Shown: positions 15,304 through 23,893 of the stretch, piece by piece
How the letters are laid out: each line of letters begins with the position of its first letter
How positions within the stretch are numbered: the stretch's first letter is position 1
Assembly: GCF_004168035.1 (NCBI RefSeq)
Contig: NZ_SDPU01000013.1
Location: 1 to 64,000 of the forward strand
DNA: 64,000 nt
Origin: Nocardioides iriomotensis
Lineage (GTDB): Bacteria; Actinomycetota; Actinomycetes; Propionibacteriales; Nocardioidaceae
Reading direction: 5' to 3'
Program-made: the position numbers and the translations under genes
The notes under the pieces: model-generated
Told to the model about the DNA's origin: nothing
What the model saw: only the letters and a program-made list of their open reading frames with translations
Database searches by the model: none

Positions 15304-17115
15304 GTGACCATGCTGACGCGCTGGGGCCGCGACCTGGACGCCGAGCGCGTGCTGCCCGAGCACCCGCGTCCGCAGCTGGTCCGCGGCACGTGGCGCTCCC
15401 TCAACGGCTGGTGGGAGCACGCCGTCACGCCGGCCGACGTGTCCGAGCCGCCGGCCGACGGCGCCTGGGACGGTCGCATCCTGGTTCCGTTCTCCCCCGA
15501 GGCGCCGCTGTCGGGCGTCGGCCGGCAGGTGCAGCCCGACGAGCTGCTCTGGTACCGCCGCACCCTCGACGTCCCGACCGGCTTCGTCCCGCCCGGCGGC
15601 CGGCTGCTGCTGCACTTCGGTGCCGTCGACCAGACCGCGACCGTGTACGTCGACGGGCAGGAGGTGGGTGACCACCACGGCGGCTACCTGCCGTTCACGG
15701 TGGACCTCACGGACGCGGTCTCCCCGGGGCCGCGCGAGCTCGTCGTCCGGGTCCGCGACCTGTCCAACAACCGCGGCCCGAGCAGCGGCAAGCAGCGGCT
15801 GGTGCGCGGCGGCATCTGGTACACCGCCCAGTCCGGCATCTGGCAGACCGTCTGGCTCGAGGCGGTCCCGGCGCGGTACGTCGCGGAGCTCCACCTCGTG
15901 CCCCGGCTCGACGACGGCACCGTCGAGGTCACGGTCGTCGCGGCCGGTGCGCCGTCGCGCGACCTGGCGACGGTGCGGGTCACCGACGGCGGCAGGCTGG
16001 TCGGCGGCGCGGCCGCGCCCGCGGGCGTGCCCACGACGGTCCGGCTGTCCGCCGTACGACCGTGGACGCCGGACGACCCGCACCTGTACGGCGTCGAGGT
16101 CACCCTCGGCGCCGACCGTGTCCGGTCGTACGTCGGGATGCGGTCGGTCGCGGTCGGCACCGACGAGAGCGGCACGCCGCGGCTGCTGCTCAACGGCGAG
16201 CCGTTCCTGCACGCGGGGGTGCTCGACCAGGGCTACTGGCCGGACGGGCTGCTCACGCCGCCGTCCGACGAGGCGATGGTGCACGACATCAGCACGATGA
16301 AGCGGCTCGGCTTCACCATGCTCCGCAAGCACATCAAGGTGGAGCCGCTGCGCTGGTACCACCACTGCGACCGGCTCGGCATGCTCGTCTGGCAGGACAT
16401 GGTCAACGGCGGCGGCCGCTACCGCACGGCCGCGGTGACCTGGCCGGGCCGGCTCCCGAGCGCCGGCCGGCGGCTCCGCGACGACCGCTACGCGGTGTTC
16501 GGTCGCACGGACAGCCACGGCCGCGACGAGTTCCGGCGCGAGGCGCGGGCGACCGTCGAGCTGCTGCGCAACACGCCATCGGTCGTGTGCTGGGTGCCGT
16601 TCAACGAGGGCTGGGGCCAGTTCGACGCCGCCGCGGTCGCCGCCGAGGTCGCCGCGCTCGACCCGACCCGGGTGGTCGACCACGCGAGCGGCTGGCACGA
16701 CCAGGGCGCGGGCGACGTGTGGAGCCTGCACGTCTACCAGCGACGGTTCCGCGCCCCGCGCCGGGCGCCGGAGGAGCGGCGGGTGCTGGCGCTCACCGAG
16801 TACGGCGGCTACGACCTCACCGTGCCCGACCACACCTGGGGGCCGGAGCACATGGGCTACCGGCACTTCGACACCGTCACGGCCCTGGCCGCGGCCTTCG
16901 AGCGGCTGCACGACGACGAGCTCGTCCCCACGGTCGGTGCGGGGCTGTCGGCGACCGTCTACACCCAGCTCTGCGACGTCGAGGACGAGGTCAACGGCCT
17001 GCTCACCTACGACCGCGAGGTGCTCAAGATCGACGAGGCCGTCGTCCGGGCTGCGCTCGACCGGCTGCGCGCCGCGTTCACAGCGTCGACGAGTGCAGGA
17101 ACCGGTCGACCGTGA
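15304..17115 (+). CDS. Glycoside hydrolase family 2 protein
   Basis: This 603-residue enzyme starts with a sugar-binding jelly roll (RPQLVRGTWRSLNGWWEHA, then LLLHFGAVDQTATVYVDGQEVGDHHGGYLPFTVDLTDAV), an immunoglobulin-like middle and a TIM barrel. In the barrel, CWVPFNEGWGQFD holds the acid/base Asn-Glu pair near residue 435, and ALTEYGGYDL near 498 is the probable nucleophile region. No signal peptide is seen, so it may act in the cytosol. Substrate could be a beta-galactoside, mannoside or glucuronide. GTG 15304 was used; ATG 15310 is an alternative. No sugar transporter gene lies near. Its last 38 bases overlap the convergent PPOX gene. Confidence 0.88.
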   Translation: MTMLTRWGRDLDAERVLPEHPRPQLVRGTWRSLNGWWEHAVTPADVSEPPADGAWDGRILVPFSPEAPLSGVGRQVQPDELLWYRRTLDVPTGFVPPGGRLLLHFGAVDQTATVYVDGQEVGDHHGGYLPFTVDLTDAVSPGPRELVVRVRDLSNNRGPSSGKQRLVRGGIWYTAQSGIWQTVWLEAVPARYVAELHLVPRLDDGTVEVTVVAAGAPSRDLATVRVTDGGRLVGGAAAPAGVPTTVRLSAVRPWTPDDPHLYGVEVTLGADRVRSYVGMRSVAVGTDESGTPRLLLNGEPFLHAGVLDQGYWPDGLLTPPSDEAMVHDISTMKRLGFTMLRKHIKVEPLRWYHHCDRLGMLVWQDMVNGGGRYRTAAVTWPGRLPSAGRRLRDDRYAVFGRTDSHGRDEFRREARATVELLRNTPSVVCWVPFNEGWGQFDAAAVAAEVAALDPTRVVDHASGWHDQGAGDVWSLHVYQRRFRAPRRAPEERRVLALTEYGGYDLTVPDHTWGPEHMGYRHFDTVTALAAAFERLHDDELVPTVGAGLSATVYTQLCDVEDEVNGLLTYDREVLKIDEAVVRAALDRLRAAFTASTSAGTGRP

Positions 17116-17485
17116 TGCGCAGCGCGACCCGCTGCGGGTTGGGCCGCGGCTGCTTGTAGCGCACGGCGTACCGCTCCTCCGCCCGCGCGACCGACGCCGG
17201 GTCGTCGAGCACGACCGCGGACCCCTCGATCGTCGACCAGCGACGGCCGTCCACCTGGCAGGCGGCCACCCGGCCGTCACCCTCGCGCAGGTTGCGGGCC
17301 TTGCGCGAGTCGCGCGAGGTGATCACCCACGCGCAGCGCTCGTCGAGGTCGAGCGCGACCCCGACGGGGACCAGGTGCGGGCGTCCGTCGGGCCGGGTCG
17401 TGCTCAGGGTGAGCAGGTGCCGCTCGGTCCAGAAGTCCAGCAGGGCCTGGGGAAACGCGTCCCAGCCCGGCGCGAAGGCGCTCAT
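17078..17485 (-). CDS. Pyridoxamine 5'-phosphate oxidase-like (PPOX) FMN/F420-binding protein
   Basis: This 135-residue split-barrel flavin-binding protein has the family start AFPQALLDFWTERHLLTLSTTRPDGRPHLVPVGVALDLDERCAWVIT. A basic patch SRDSRKARNLREGDGRVAACQVDGRRWSTIEGSAVV follows. In actinobacteria many such proteins use coenzyme F420 to reduce small substrates. The substrate is unknown. ATG 17485 overlaps the stop of the upstream VOC gene (ATGA). The 3' end overlaps the convergent GH2 gene by 38 bases. Confidence 0.85.
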   Translation of the reverse strand: MSAFAPGWDAFPQALLDFWTERHLLTLSTTRPDGRPHLVPVGVALDLDERCAWVITSRDSRKARNLREGDGRVAACQVDGRRWSTIEGSAVVLDDPASVARAEERYAVRYKQPRPNPQRVALRITVDRFLHSSTL

Positions 17486-18228
17486 CGCGGCGTCCGGCCC
17501 GTGATGCAGTACGAGCGCCCGGCCGGGTCCTCCAGCGCGATCCAGCTGTCGTGCCGGCCGAGCTCCCGCGCGCCGAGCGCGACGTGCCGGGCAGCCTCGG
17601 CGGTCCGGTCGTCGGAGGCGAGGTCGAGGTGACCGGTCACGACGGGCTGCTCGTCGTCGAGGCGCTGGAGCAGCAGGCCGAGCACGACCTCGTCGGGCAC
17701 CGCCATCCGGCGGAACTCGGCGTACCTGGGGTGGTCGGTGACCGTCCAGCCGGTCAGGTCCGCCCAGAACGCGCACTCCGCGTCCCAGCGCGACGGCGGG
17801 ACGTCCAGGCAGACCTGGTCGACCATGCTGCGCCCGCCCGGCCAGGTGGCCGGCTCGGCGCGGACCGCGCCCGGGTGCCCGACCACGCAGAACGTCATGC
17901 CCCCGGGCGACCCGCACACGACGTACCCGAGGTCGAGGTAGCTCGCGCTGGCCCCGAGCTCCTCGGCCCGCTCGGCCAGCCCGCGGACGTCGTCGGTGTG
18001 CAGGTCGACGTGCAGCGCGCCGGGCGGGGTCTGCACGACCCGCTGCACCCTCAGGTGCGGGTCGCCGCTCGGCGGCAGCAGGGTCGCGAACTCGTCGCGG
18101 TCGCCCCGGCTCGCCGACAGGCGGTAGCCGGTGACCCGCGACCAGAACGTCTCGGCGGCCTCGGCCGACTCGCGGGCGGTGTCGAGGAACCCGGTGACCC
18201 AGCGCACCGCGGGAGCGGCCGGCGTCAC
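17482..18228 (-). CDS. Tandem VOC domain protein
   Basis: This 248-residue protein contains two glyoxalase-fold repeats. The first (about 1-120) carries FWSRVTGYRLSASRGDRDEFATLLPPSGDPHLRVQRV. The second (about 135-245) carries AECAFWADLTGWTVTDHPRYAEFRRMAVPDEVVLGLLLQRL and ends in ALEDPAGRSYCITGR. Its nearest type is the actinobacterial CFP-30-like/VOC group, whose substrates are unknown. The GTG start at 18228 forms a GTGA overlap with the upstream split-barrel gene, and its end overlaps the PPOX gene, so all three form one translationally coupled unit. Confidence 0.82.
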   Translation of the reverse strand: MTPAAPAVRWVTGFLDTARESAEAAETFWSRVTGYRLSASRGDRDEFATLLPPSGDPHLRVQRVVQTPPGALHVDLHTDDVRGLAERAEELGASASYLDLGYVVCGSPGGMTFCVVGHPGAVRAEPATWPGGRSMVDQVCLDVPPSRWDAECAFWADLTGWTVTDHPRYAEFRRMAVPDEVVLGLLLQRLDDEQPVVTGHLDLASDDRTAEAARHVALGARELGRHDSWIALEDPAGRSYCITGRTPR

Positions 18229-18545
18229 CGGTCGGCCGGCCGGTGCAGCACGGCGTGGGTGGCGGTGAGGCGCGCGCCGTCGCCGTCGACCTCGGCCCGG
18301 GCGTCGACGAGCAGCGAGAAGCCGCCCGCCTCCGGGGGCGGGAAGACCAGCACGACGTCGGAACGTGCGGCGAGGTTCGCGCGGGTGCCGTCGCCGAGCG
18401 ACGGCAGCGTGACCGTGACGCCGTCGACCTGCGGCCGCACGGCCACGGGCTTGGCGCGCTGGCCGTCGCCGACCGTGACCAGGTAGGCGAACCGGTGCTC
18501 CGCGGCCTTGTCGGCCAGCTCGGCCAGGTCGACCTCGACACTCAT
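18225..18545 (-). CDS. Small split-barrel (pyridoxamine 5'-phosphate oxidase-like) protein
   Basis: This 106-residue protein has beta-rich segments of a flavin-binding split barrel (RFAYLVTVGDGQRAKPVAVRPQVDGVTVTLPSLGDGTRANLAARSDVVLVFPPP). It lacks the C-terminal extension of full PPOX enzymes, so it may be a minimal member that binds flavin or F420, or a degenerate one. ATG 18545 starts MSVEVDLAELADKAAEHR. It is the first gene of the three-gene overlapping unit and follows the YigZ gene by 9 bases, so the whole run from 20913 to 17078 may be one transcript. Confidence 0.75.
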   Translation of the reverse strand: MSVEVDLAELADKAAEHRFAYLVTVGDGQRAKPVAVRPQVDGVTVTLPSLGDGTRANLAARSDVVLVFPPPEAGGFSLLVDARAEVDGDGARLTATHAVLHRPADR

Positions 18546-18554
18546 GGGGCGAGG

Positions 18555-19187
18555 CTACCCGTCGGCCCAGGTCTCCCCCGCCGGCCGCGCGACGGCCGAG
18601 CCGGACGTCAGCGCGGCGACCTGGGCCTCGAAGGACACCACCTCCCCTGCCGGTACGGCGAGGTGCAGCGTGACGCGCTCGGCGTGCTCGACGTCCAGCA
18701 CCGTGACGCCGCGGCCGCGCAGGTCGGCCTCCCAGCGGGCGGCGTGAGCGTGGTCGGCGACGAGGTCGAAGCAGGACAGCAGGACGCGGCGACGGGTGCC
18801 GGCGACGTCCAGGGCGGCTCGCGTCGCGTCCGAGTAGGCGCGGACGAGCCCGCCCGCGCCCAGCAGCGTGCCGCCGAACCACCGCGTCACCACGACGACC
18901 AGGTCAGTGAGGTCGCGCCCGCGGAGCACCTCCAGCATCGGTGCGCCCGCGGTGCCCGACGGCTCACCGTCGTCGCTCGACCGCTGCACGGCGCCCTCGG
19001 GTCCGAGCACGAAGGCCGAGCAGTGGTGCCGGGCGTCCCAGTGCTCCTTGCGGGCCGCCTCGACGACAGCGCGCGCGTCGGCCTCGGTCCCGACCGGTAC
19101 GACGCGGCCGAGGAAGCGGGACCGCTTCACCTCGATCTCCGCCGTCGCCGCGCGGGCGACCGTGAGGTAGCCGGCCGGGTCAGCCAC
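18555..19187 (-). CDS. YigZ/IMPACT family protein (UPF0029)
   Basis: This 210-residue protein matches the YigZ family. The N-terminal Impact domain carries EIEVKRSRFLGRVVPV, then HHCSAFVLGPEGAVQRSSDDGEPSGTAGAPML and VVVVTRWFGGTLLGAGGLVRAYSDATRAAL, which is the family signature. A second, smaller domain (DUF1949-like) fills the last 70 residues. E. coli YigZ structures suggest a translation-related role; the function is not fixed. GTG 19187 overlaps the 3' end of the TauE/SafE gene by 8 bases. Confidence 0.93.
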   Translation of the reverse strand: MADPAGYLTVARAATAEIEVKRSRFLGRVVPVGTEADARAVVEAARKEHWDARHHCSAFVLGPEGAVQRSSDDGEPSGTAGAPMLEVLRGRDLTDLVVVVTRWFGGTLLGAGGLVRAYSDATRAALDVAGTRRRVLLSCFDLVADHAHAARWEADLRGRGVTVLDVEHAERVTLHLAVPAGEVVSFEAQVAALTSGSAVARPAGETWADG

Positions 19188-19956
19188 CGAGCACCCGCCA
19201 GCCGAGCGTCACGATGAAGGCGCCGACGACGAGCACGAAGAACACGCGGACGAAGCGCGATCCCCGCCGCACGGCGGTCCGCGCACCGACGTACCCGCCG
19301 CACAGGTTGGCGACGCCCATCACGATGCCGACCTTCCAGAGCACCGCGCCCTGCGGCACGAAGATGACGAGCGCGGCGAGGTTCGTCGCCCAGTTGGCCA
19401 GGCGCGCCTTGGCCGAGGCCTCCAGGAACGAGTAGCCGAGCAGCCCCACGAGCGTGAACACGAAGAAGGACCCGGTGCCGGGCCCGAGCGCGCCGTCGTA
19501 GAAGCCGATCACGGCGCCGGCCGTCACCGCCGCCAGGGTGTGGTGGTGGCCGGCGAAGCGCAGCTCGGTGAGCTCGCCGAGGTCGGGCTTGAACAGCACG
19601 TAGGCGCCGACGACGACCAGCACGACGAGCACGATCGGCTCGAGCGCGTCCGCCGGGATGTGGGACGCGGCGAGGGCGCCGGCCATCGAGCCGAGGAACG
19701 CGAAGACCATGAGCGGCACGAACGTGCGCGGGTCCGGCCGCACCCGGCGGTAGTAGGTGACCGAGCTGACCGTCGTGCCGCACAGCGACGCGAGCTTGTT
19801 GGTCGCCAGCACGTGCACGGGAGCGACGCCGGGCATCGCGAGGACGAGCGCGGGGAGCTGCACGAGACCGCCGCCGCCGACGACGGCGTCGACGAAGCCG
19901 GCGGCGAGACCGGCCAGCGCGAGAAGCGCGAGCAGCTCCAGCGACAGGTCGGTCAC
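19180..19956 (-). CDS. TSUP family (TauE/SafE) membrane transporter
   Basis: This 258-residue, very hydrophobic protein has about eight predicted membrane segments in two repeats. The family glycine-rich motif AAGFVDAVVGGGGLVQLPALVL stands at the N-terminus, and its second copy, IGFYDGALGPGTGSFFVFTLV, in the middle. TSUP proteins move sulfite, sulfonates or related anions out of or into the cell. The neighbours give no clear clue to the substrate. The GTG 19956 start begins MTDLSLELLALLALAGLAAG. It follows the coiled-coil gene by 9 bases and overlaps the YigZ gene. Confidence 0.92.
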   Translation of the reverse strand: MTDLSLELLALLALAGLAAGFVDAVVGGGGLVQLPALVLAMPGVAPVHVLATNKLASLCGTTVSSVTYYRRVRPDPRTFVPLMVFAFLGSMAGALAASHIPADALEPIVLVVLVVVGAYVLFKPDLGELTELRFAGHHHTLAAVTAGAVIGFYDGALGPGTGSFFVFTLVGLLGYSFLEASAKARLANWATNLAALVIFVPQGAVLWKVGIVMGVANLCGGYVGARTAVRRGSRFVRVFFVLVVGAFIVTLGWRVLGG

Positions 19957-19965
19957 CGGTCAACC

Positions 19966-20913
19966 CTAGGCGGCCCGGACGAGGGCCTCCCGCTCGGCGT
20001 CCAGCGAGGTCACCTCGTCGTCGATGCGGCGCTTGGCCGCCGCGAGATCGGTGCCGATGCGGCGTACGGCGGACATCGCCTCGTGCAAGCGGTCGCGCGC
20101 CTCGTGGATCCGCGAGCGCACGCTCATGTCGCTGAAGATGTTGTCGAACCAGATGTCGAACGTGCGGACCAGCCCGTCGATCTCGACACCCCGGACGCCC
20201 TCGACACCGACGTCCGCGAGCTCCGTCGCGAAGTGCGCCATCGCGTCGTTGGCGGCGCGGACCAGCTGCTGCGCCTGCTCGAGCCGGTTGTACTTCATCA
20301 TGTCGGTCAGCAGCCCGCCGCCACCGAACGTGTCCCAGGTCGACCACGACGCGGCGCTGGCGAGCACGTCCAGCGCGGCGGCCAGCGCGTCGTGCGCGGC
20401 GACACCGGCGGCGTGCGCCTCGCGGTTCTCCTTGTCCTCGGCGGCGAGCTCACCCCGACGCGTCGCGATCTCGACGAGCCGGGTGCTCGCTGCACCCGGG
20501 TGCTCGCGCAGCCAGGCCTCCTTGGCGTCCAGCGCGCGGGCGAGGTCACCGTCGACATCACCCAGGGCGTTCAGCTGCGCCTCGATCGCGCGGACGTCGC
20601 CCTCGGCCATGGTCGCCCGGTGTGCGGCCTCCGCGGCGGCGTACCGTGCCGCGTCGCGCTCGGCGGCCTCCCGCTCGAGGTCCGTGGCGCGACCACCGCG
20701 CAACGTCGCCCAGATCCGCACCCAGGACATCGACTCGAGCTGCGCGACGTCGCGCTCCTCGTCGGCGAAGCGGGACGCCTGCTCGTCGGCACGGTGACGC
20801 GCCTCCGCGGCGTGCCCCTGCGCCGCGGTGAGCCGCGCGGCGAGGCCGCGCGCCTCGCTCCGGGCCGCCTCGGCGCGCGTGATCTCGTCCTGGATGGGTC
20901 CCCCGTCGGTCAT
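19966..20913 (-). CDS. Coiled-coil protein of unknown function
   Basis: This 315-residue acidic protein is rich in Ala, Glu, Arg and Asp. Its long heptad-like stretches span about residues 8-130 (EITRAEAARSEARGLAARLTAAQGHAAEARHRADEQASRF, EREAAERDAARYAAAEAAHRA) and the C-terminus (RIGTDLAAAKRRIDDEVTSLDAEREALV). A central, more globular part (residues 185-260) contains SWSTWDTFGGGGLLTDMMKYNRLEQAQQLVRAANDAMAHFATEL. That phrase recalls uncharacterised actinobacterial proteins but no family with a known role. There is no signal peptide. It heads the minus-strand run that continues with the TSUP transporter, 9 bases away. Confidence 0.75.
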   Translation of the reverse strand: MTDGGPIQDEITRAEAARSEARGLAARLTAAQGHAAEARHRADEQASRFADEERDVAQLESMSWVRIWATLRGGRATDLEREAAERDAARYAAAEAAHRATMAEGDVRAIEAQLNALGDVDGDLARALDAKEAWLREHPGAASTRLVEIATRRGELAAEDKENREAHAAGVAAHDALAAALDVLASAASWSTWDTFGGGGLLTDMMKYNRLEQAQQLVRAANDAMAHFATELADVGVEGVRGVEIDGLVRTFDIWFDNIFSDMSVRSRIHEARDRLHEAMSAVRRIGTDLAAAKRRIDDEVTSLDAEREALVRAA

Positions 20914-20931
20914 GCCGGAGATCCTAGGACG

Positions 20932-21906
20932 TCAGGAGGCGAGGAAGCCTTCCTTCTTCAGCCAGTCGTGGGCCACGTCGACCGGGTCGCGACCGTCGAC
21001 GTCGACCTGGGCGTTGAGCTCGATCAGGGTCTTGTCGTCGAGCTTGGCCGACACCGGCGCGAACAGGTCCTTCAGCTCCGGGTGCTGGTCGAGCACCTCC
21101 TTGCGGAAGACCGTGGCGACGTTGTACTTGGGGAAGAACTGCCGGTCGTCCTCCAGCACGGTGAGGTCGAGCGCCTTGATCCGGCCGTCGGTCGTGAAGA
21201 TCTCACCGAAGTTGCACTCGCCCTTGTCGGTGGCGGCGTAGATGGCACCGGTGGCCAGCGTCTTGACGTTGCCCTGCGGGACCTCCTTGCCGAGCGGGAG
21301 GTCGTACTTCTCGAGCATCGGCTGGAAGCCGTCGTTACGGTTCTTGAACTCCGACTCGACGCAGAAGGTGCGCTGGTCGACGGGCAGGTCGGCGATCTCG
21401 GACAGCTTGGTGATGCCGAGCTTCTTCAAGGTCTCGGCCGGCGTCGCGAAGCCGTAGGTGTTGTTCATCGGCGCGGGCTTCGCCCAGACGAGGTCGTTCT
21501 TCTTCAGCTCCTCGTCGCGGACGGCTTCGTACTGCTTCTGCTCGTCGGGGATCGGCTTGGTGTGGCCGAGGTAGCTGATCCAGGCGGTGCCGGTGTACTC
21601 CCACTCCATGTCGACCTGGCCGTCGATCTGCGCGTAGCGCGCGCTGGCGCTGCCCGGGATGTTGGTCAGGTCGGTCACGTCCGCGCCCGCCGACTGCAGC
21701 AGGATCACCGCGATCTTGCCGAGGACCAGCTGCTCGGTGAAGTTCTTCGAGCCCACGCTGACGCTGGCGCCACCGAGGTCGACGTCCTGCACCGGACCGT
21801 CGAGCTTCCCGGACGGTGAGAACCCCGCGGCGGTGCCGAGACCGCACCCGGCGGTCACGGCGAGGCAGGCGGTGGCGGCGACGGCAGCCAGCGAGCGACG
21901 GAGCAT
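20932..21906 (-). CDS. Glycine betaine/choline-type ABC transporter substrate-binding lipoprotein
   Basis: This 324-residue protein has a lipoprotein signal peptide (MLRRSLAAVAATACLAVTAGC, lipobox Cys near residue 21) and an OpuAC/ProX-type ligand-binding domain. The signatures are VSVGSKNFTEQLVLGKIAVILLQSAGADVTDL, GQVDMEWEYTGTAWISYL and NVATVFRKEVLDQHPELKDLFAPVSAKLDDKTLIELN. It would capture quaternary amines such as glycine betaine or choline outside the membrane. It is the last gene of the four-gene operon; its ATG 21906 shares one base with the TGA of the permease gene upstream. Confidence 0.92.
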   Translation of the reverse strand: MLRRSLAAVAATACLAVTAGCGLGTAAGFSPSGKLDGPVQDVDLGGASVSVGSKNFTEQLVLGKIAVILLQSAGADVTDLTNIPGSASARYAQIDGQVDMEWEYTGTAWISYLGHTKPIPDEQKQYEAVRDEELKKNDLVWAKPAPMNNTYGFATPAETLKKLGITKLSEIADLPVDQRTFCVESEFKNRNDGFQPMLEKYDLPLGKEVPQGNVKTLATGAIYAATDKGECNFGEIFTTDGRIKALDLTVLEDDRQFFPKYNVATVFRKEVLDQHPELKDLFAPVSAKLDDKTLIELNAQVDVDGRDPVDVAHDWLKKEGFLAS

Positions 21907-22706
21907 CACAGTCCCTTCGGCCGGGCGATCGTCTCGAGGACGCGGCCGGCCCAGTCGACGAGCAGGGCGAGCAGGGCGATGAGCAGGCCGCCGCTGACCA
22001 GGACCGACGTGCGGAACAGCGTGATGCCGGTCTGGATCAGGGCGCCGAGCCCGCCGGCGTCGATGAAGGTCGCGAACGACGCGACGCCGACGACGAGCAC
22101 GAGCGCGGTGCGGGCACCGGCCATGATCACGGGTACGGCGAGCGGCAGCTCGATCCGGAACAGCACGCCGGCGCCGGACATGCCCATGCCCCGGCCGGCC
22201 TCGACGAGCGTCGGGTCGACGCCCTGCAGACCGACGATGGTGTTGCGCAGCACCGGGAGGACGCCGTACAGGGTGAACGCGAGGACGCCGGTCCAGAAGC
22301 CGAAGCCGAGCCAGATCGCGAACAGAACCACGAGCCCGATCGCGGGCGCGGCCTGCCCGATGTTGGCGACACCGACGACGAGCGGGGAGGCGCGGCGGAA
22401 GCGGCCGCGCGTGAGCAGCACGCCCAGCGGGATCGCGGTGACCAGCACGAAGGCCGTGGTGACCAGTGAGATCTTGATGTGCTGCCAGGTGAGGTTCGCC
22501 AGGGTCCCCCAGGCGAGCTGCCGGGACTCGATCGAGTCGAGGTCGGCGCTCGCCCGCCACCACGCCCACAGCGCGAACGTGATCGCCACCAGCGCCGGCA
22601 GCGCGGTCAGCAGGATGACCTGCTCGCGCGAGAGCCGGGAGCGGCGTCGCCGGGCGGCCGGCGCGGCCGGCTCGGTGGTGCGGGGTTCCTCGACGGTGGC
22701 CGTCAT
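21906..22706 (-). CDS. Glycine betaine-type ABC transporter permease
   Basis: This 266-residue BPD-type permease starts with a basic N-terminus and has several transmembrane segments. The EAA-like loop that meets the ATPase is VDPTLVEAGRGMGMSGAGVLFRIELPLAVPVIMAGARTALV, near residues 150-190. It is OpuCB/OpuCD-like. The operon carries two such permeases, as in Bacillus OpuC, and they probably form a heterodimer. ATG 22706 overlaps the ATPase stop in an ATGA junction. Confidence 0.91.
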   Translation of the reverse strand: MTATVEEPRTTEPAAPAARRRRSRLSREQVILLTALPALVAITFALWAWWRASADLDSIESRQLAWGTLANLTWQHIKISLVTTAFVLVTAIPLGVLLTRGRFRRASPLVVGVANIGQAAPAIGLVVLFAIWLGFGFWTGVLAFTLYGVLPVLRNTIVGLQGVDPTLVEAGRGMGMSGAGVLFRIELPLAVPVIMAGARTALVLVVGVASFATFIDAGGLGALIQTGITLFRTSVLVSGGLLIALLALLVDWAGRVLETIARPKGL

Positions 22707-23893
22707 GCGGTCCCAGCCGCCTCGCGCTCGGCGGCCTCGCCGGCGTCCTGGATCTGCTGGGTGACCGTGGCGAAGTCGACGACGCCGAGGAACTCGTCGC
22801 GGCGCCCGGTGACGATCGCAGCGCCGTGGCTGGAGGTCAGCATGTCGTCGAGCGCGTCGTTGAGCGTCGCGCGGCGGTCGACGCCGAGGATCTCGTCGGT
22901 GCGCGGCTCCGGCACGGTCTCGGCGGCCCGGAGGTCGCGCAGCCAGGTCCAGCCTCGTGGCCGCTTGCGGGAGTCGAGGACGACCACGGAGGAGTGCCCG
23001 GCCTGCTCGGCGCGCGCGAGCGCGTCGCGGCTGGACTCACCGACCGTGACGGTCGTCCACGGCGAGAGCTCGACGTCGCTGACGCGCGCGAGCGTGAGCT
23101 GCTTGAGCGAGGAGCCGGCGCCGACGAAGTCCTCGACGAACTCGTCGGCAGGCGCGGCGAGGATGTTGGCGGGGGTGTCGTACTGGGCGACCCTCGCCCC
23201 CTCCTGGAGGATGCAGATCCGGTCGCCGAGCTTGATCGCCTCGTCGATGTCGTGGGTGACGCAGACGATGGTCTTTCCCAGCTCCGACTGGATCGACATC
23301 AGCTCGTCCTGCAGCCGCTGCCGGGTGATCGGGTCGACGGCGCCGAACGGCTCGTCCATCAGCACCACCGGCGGGTCGGCGGCGAGCCCGCGGGCGACAC
23401 CGACGCGCTGCTGCTGCCCGCCGGAGAGCTCGCGGGGATAGCGGTCGCGGTAGCGGCCGGCGTCGAGGCTGACCAGGTCGAGCAGCTCGTCGACCCGCTC
23501 GTCTGCCTTCTTCTTGTCCCAGCCGAGCAGGCCCGGAACGAGCGCGATGTTCTGCGCGACCGTCATGTGCGGGAACAGGCTGCCGCCCTGGATGACGTAG
23601 CCGATGTGGCGGCGAAGGTCGTCGACCTTCTGCGAGCGGACGTCCTCGCCGTCGATCGTGATGGTGCCGGAGGTCGGCTCGATGAGCCGGTTGATCATCT
23701 TCAACGACGTGGTCTTGCCGCATCCCGACGGGCCGACGAACATCACGATCTCGCCGGCGGGGATGTGCAGGCTGAGCCCGTCGACGGCCGGCGTCTGCTG
23801 CCCGGCGTACTTCTTGGTGACGTCCTTCAGCTCGAGGTCGACGCCACTGACGCCGTCGGGGTGCTGCTGGGAATGGTCGTTCATCTCAGACAC
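22703..23893 (-). CDS. Glycine betaine-type ABC transporter ATP-binding protein with CBS-like tail
   Basis: This 396-residue protein has a nucleotide-binding domain with Walker A GPSGCGKTTSLK, the signature LSGGQQQRVGVARGLA, and Walker B VVLMDEPFGAVD followed by VCVTHDIDEA. From about residue 255 two CBS-type repeats follow (ALARAEQAGHSSVVVLDSRKRPRGWTWLRDL and ATLNDALDDMLTSSHGAAIVTGRRDEFLGVVDFATV), as in OpuA/OpuC ATPases that sense ionic strength or c-di-AMP. GTG 23893 has AAGGGG in front and overlaps the first permease gene; ATG 23884 is the alternative start. Confidence 0.93.
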   Translation of the reverse strand: MSEMNDHSQQHPDGVSGVDLELKDVTKKYAGQQTPAVDGLSLHIPAGEIVMFVGPSGCGKTTSLKMINRLIEPTSGTITIDGEDVRSQKVDDLRRHIGYVIQGGSLFPHMTVAQNIALVPGLLGWDKKKADERVDELLDLVSLDAGRYRDRYPRELSGGQQQRVGVARGLAADPPVVLMDEPFGAVDPITRQRLQDELMSIQSELGKTIVCVTHDIDEAIKLGDRICILQEGARVAQYDTPANILAAPADEFVEDFVGAGSSLKQLTLARVSDVELSPWTTVTVGESSRDALARAEQAGHSSVVVLDSRKRPRGWTWLRDLRAAETVPEPRTDEILGVDRRATLNDALDDMLTSSHGAAIVTGRRDEFLGVVDFATVTQQIQDAGEAAEREAAGTA

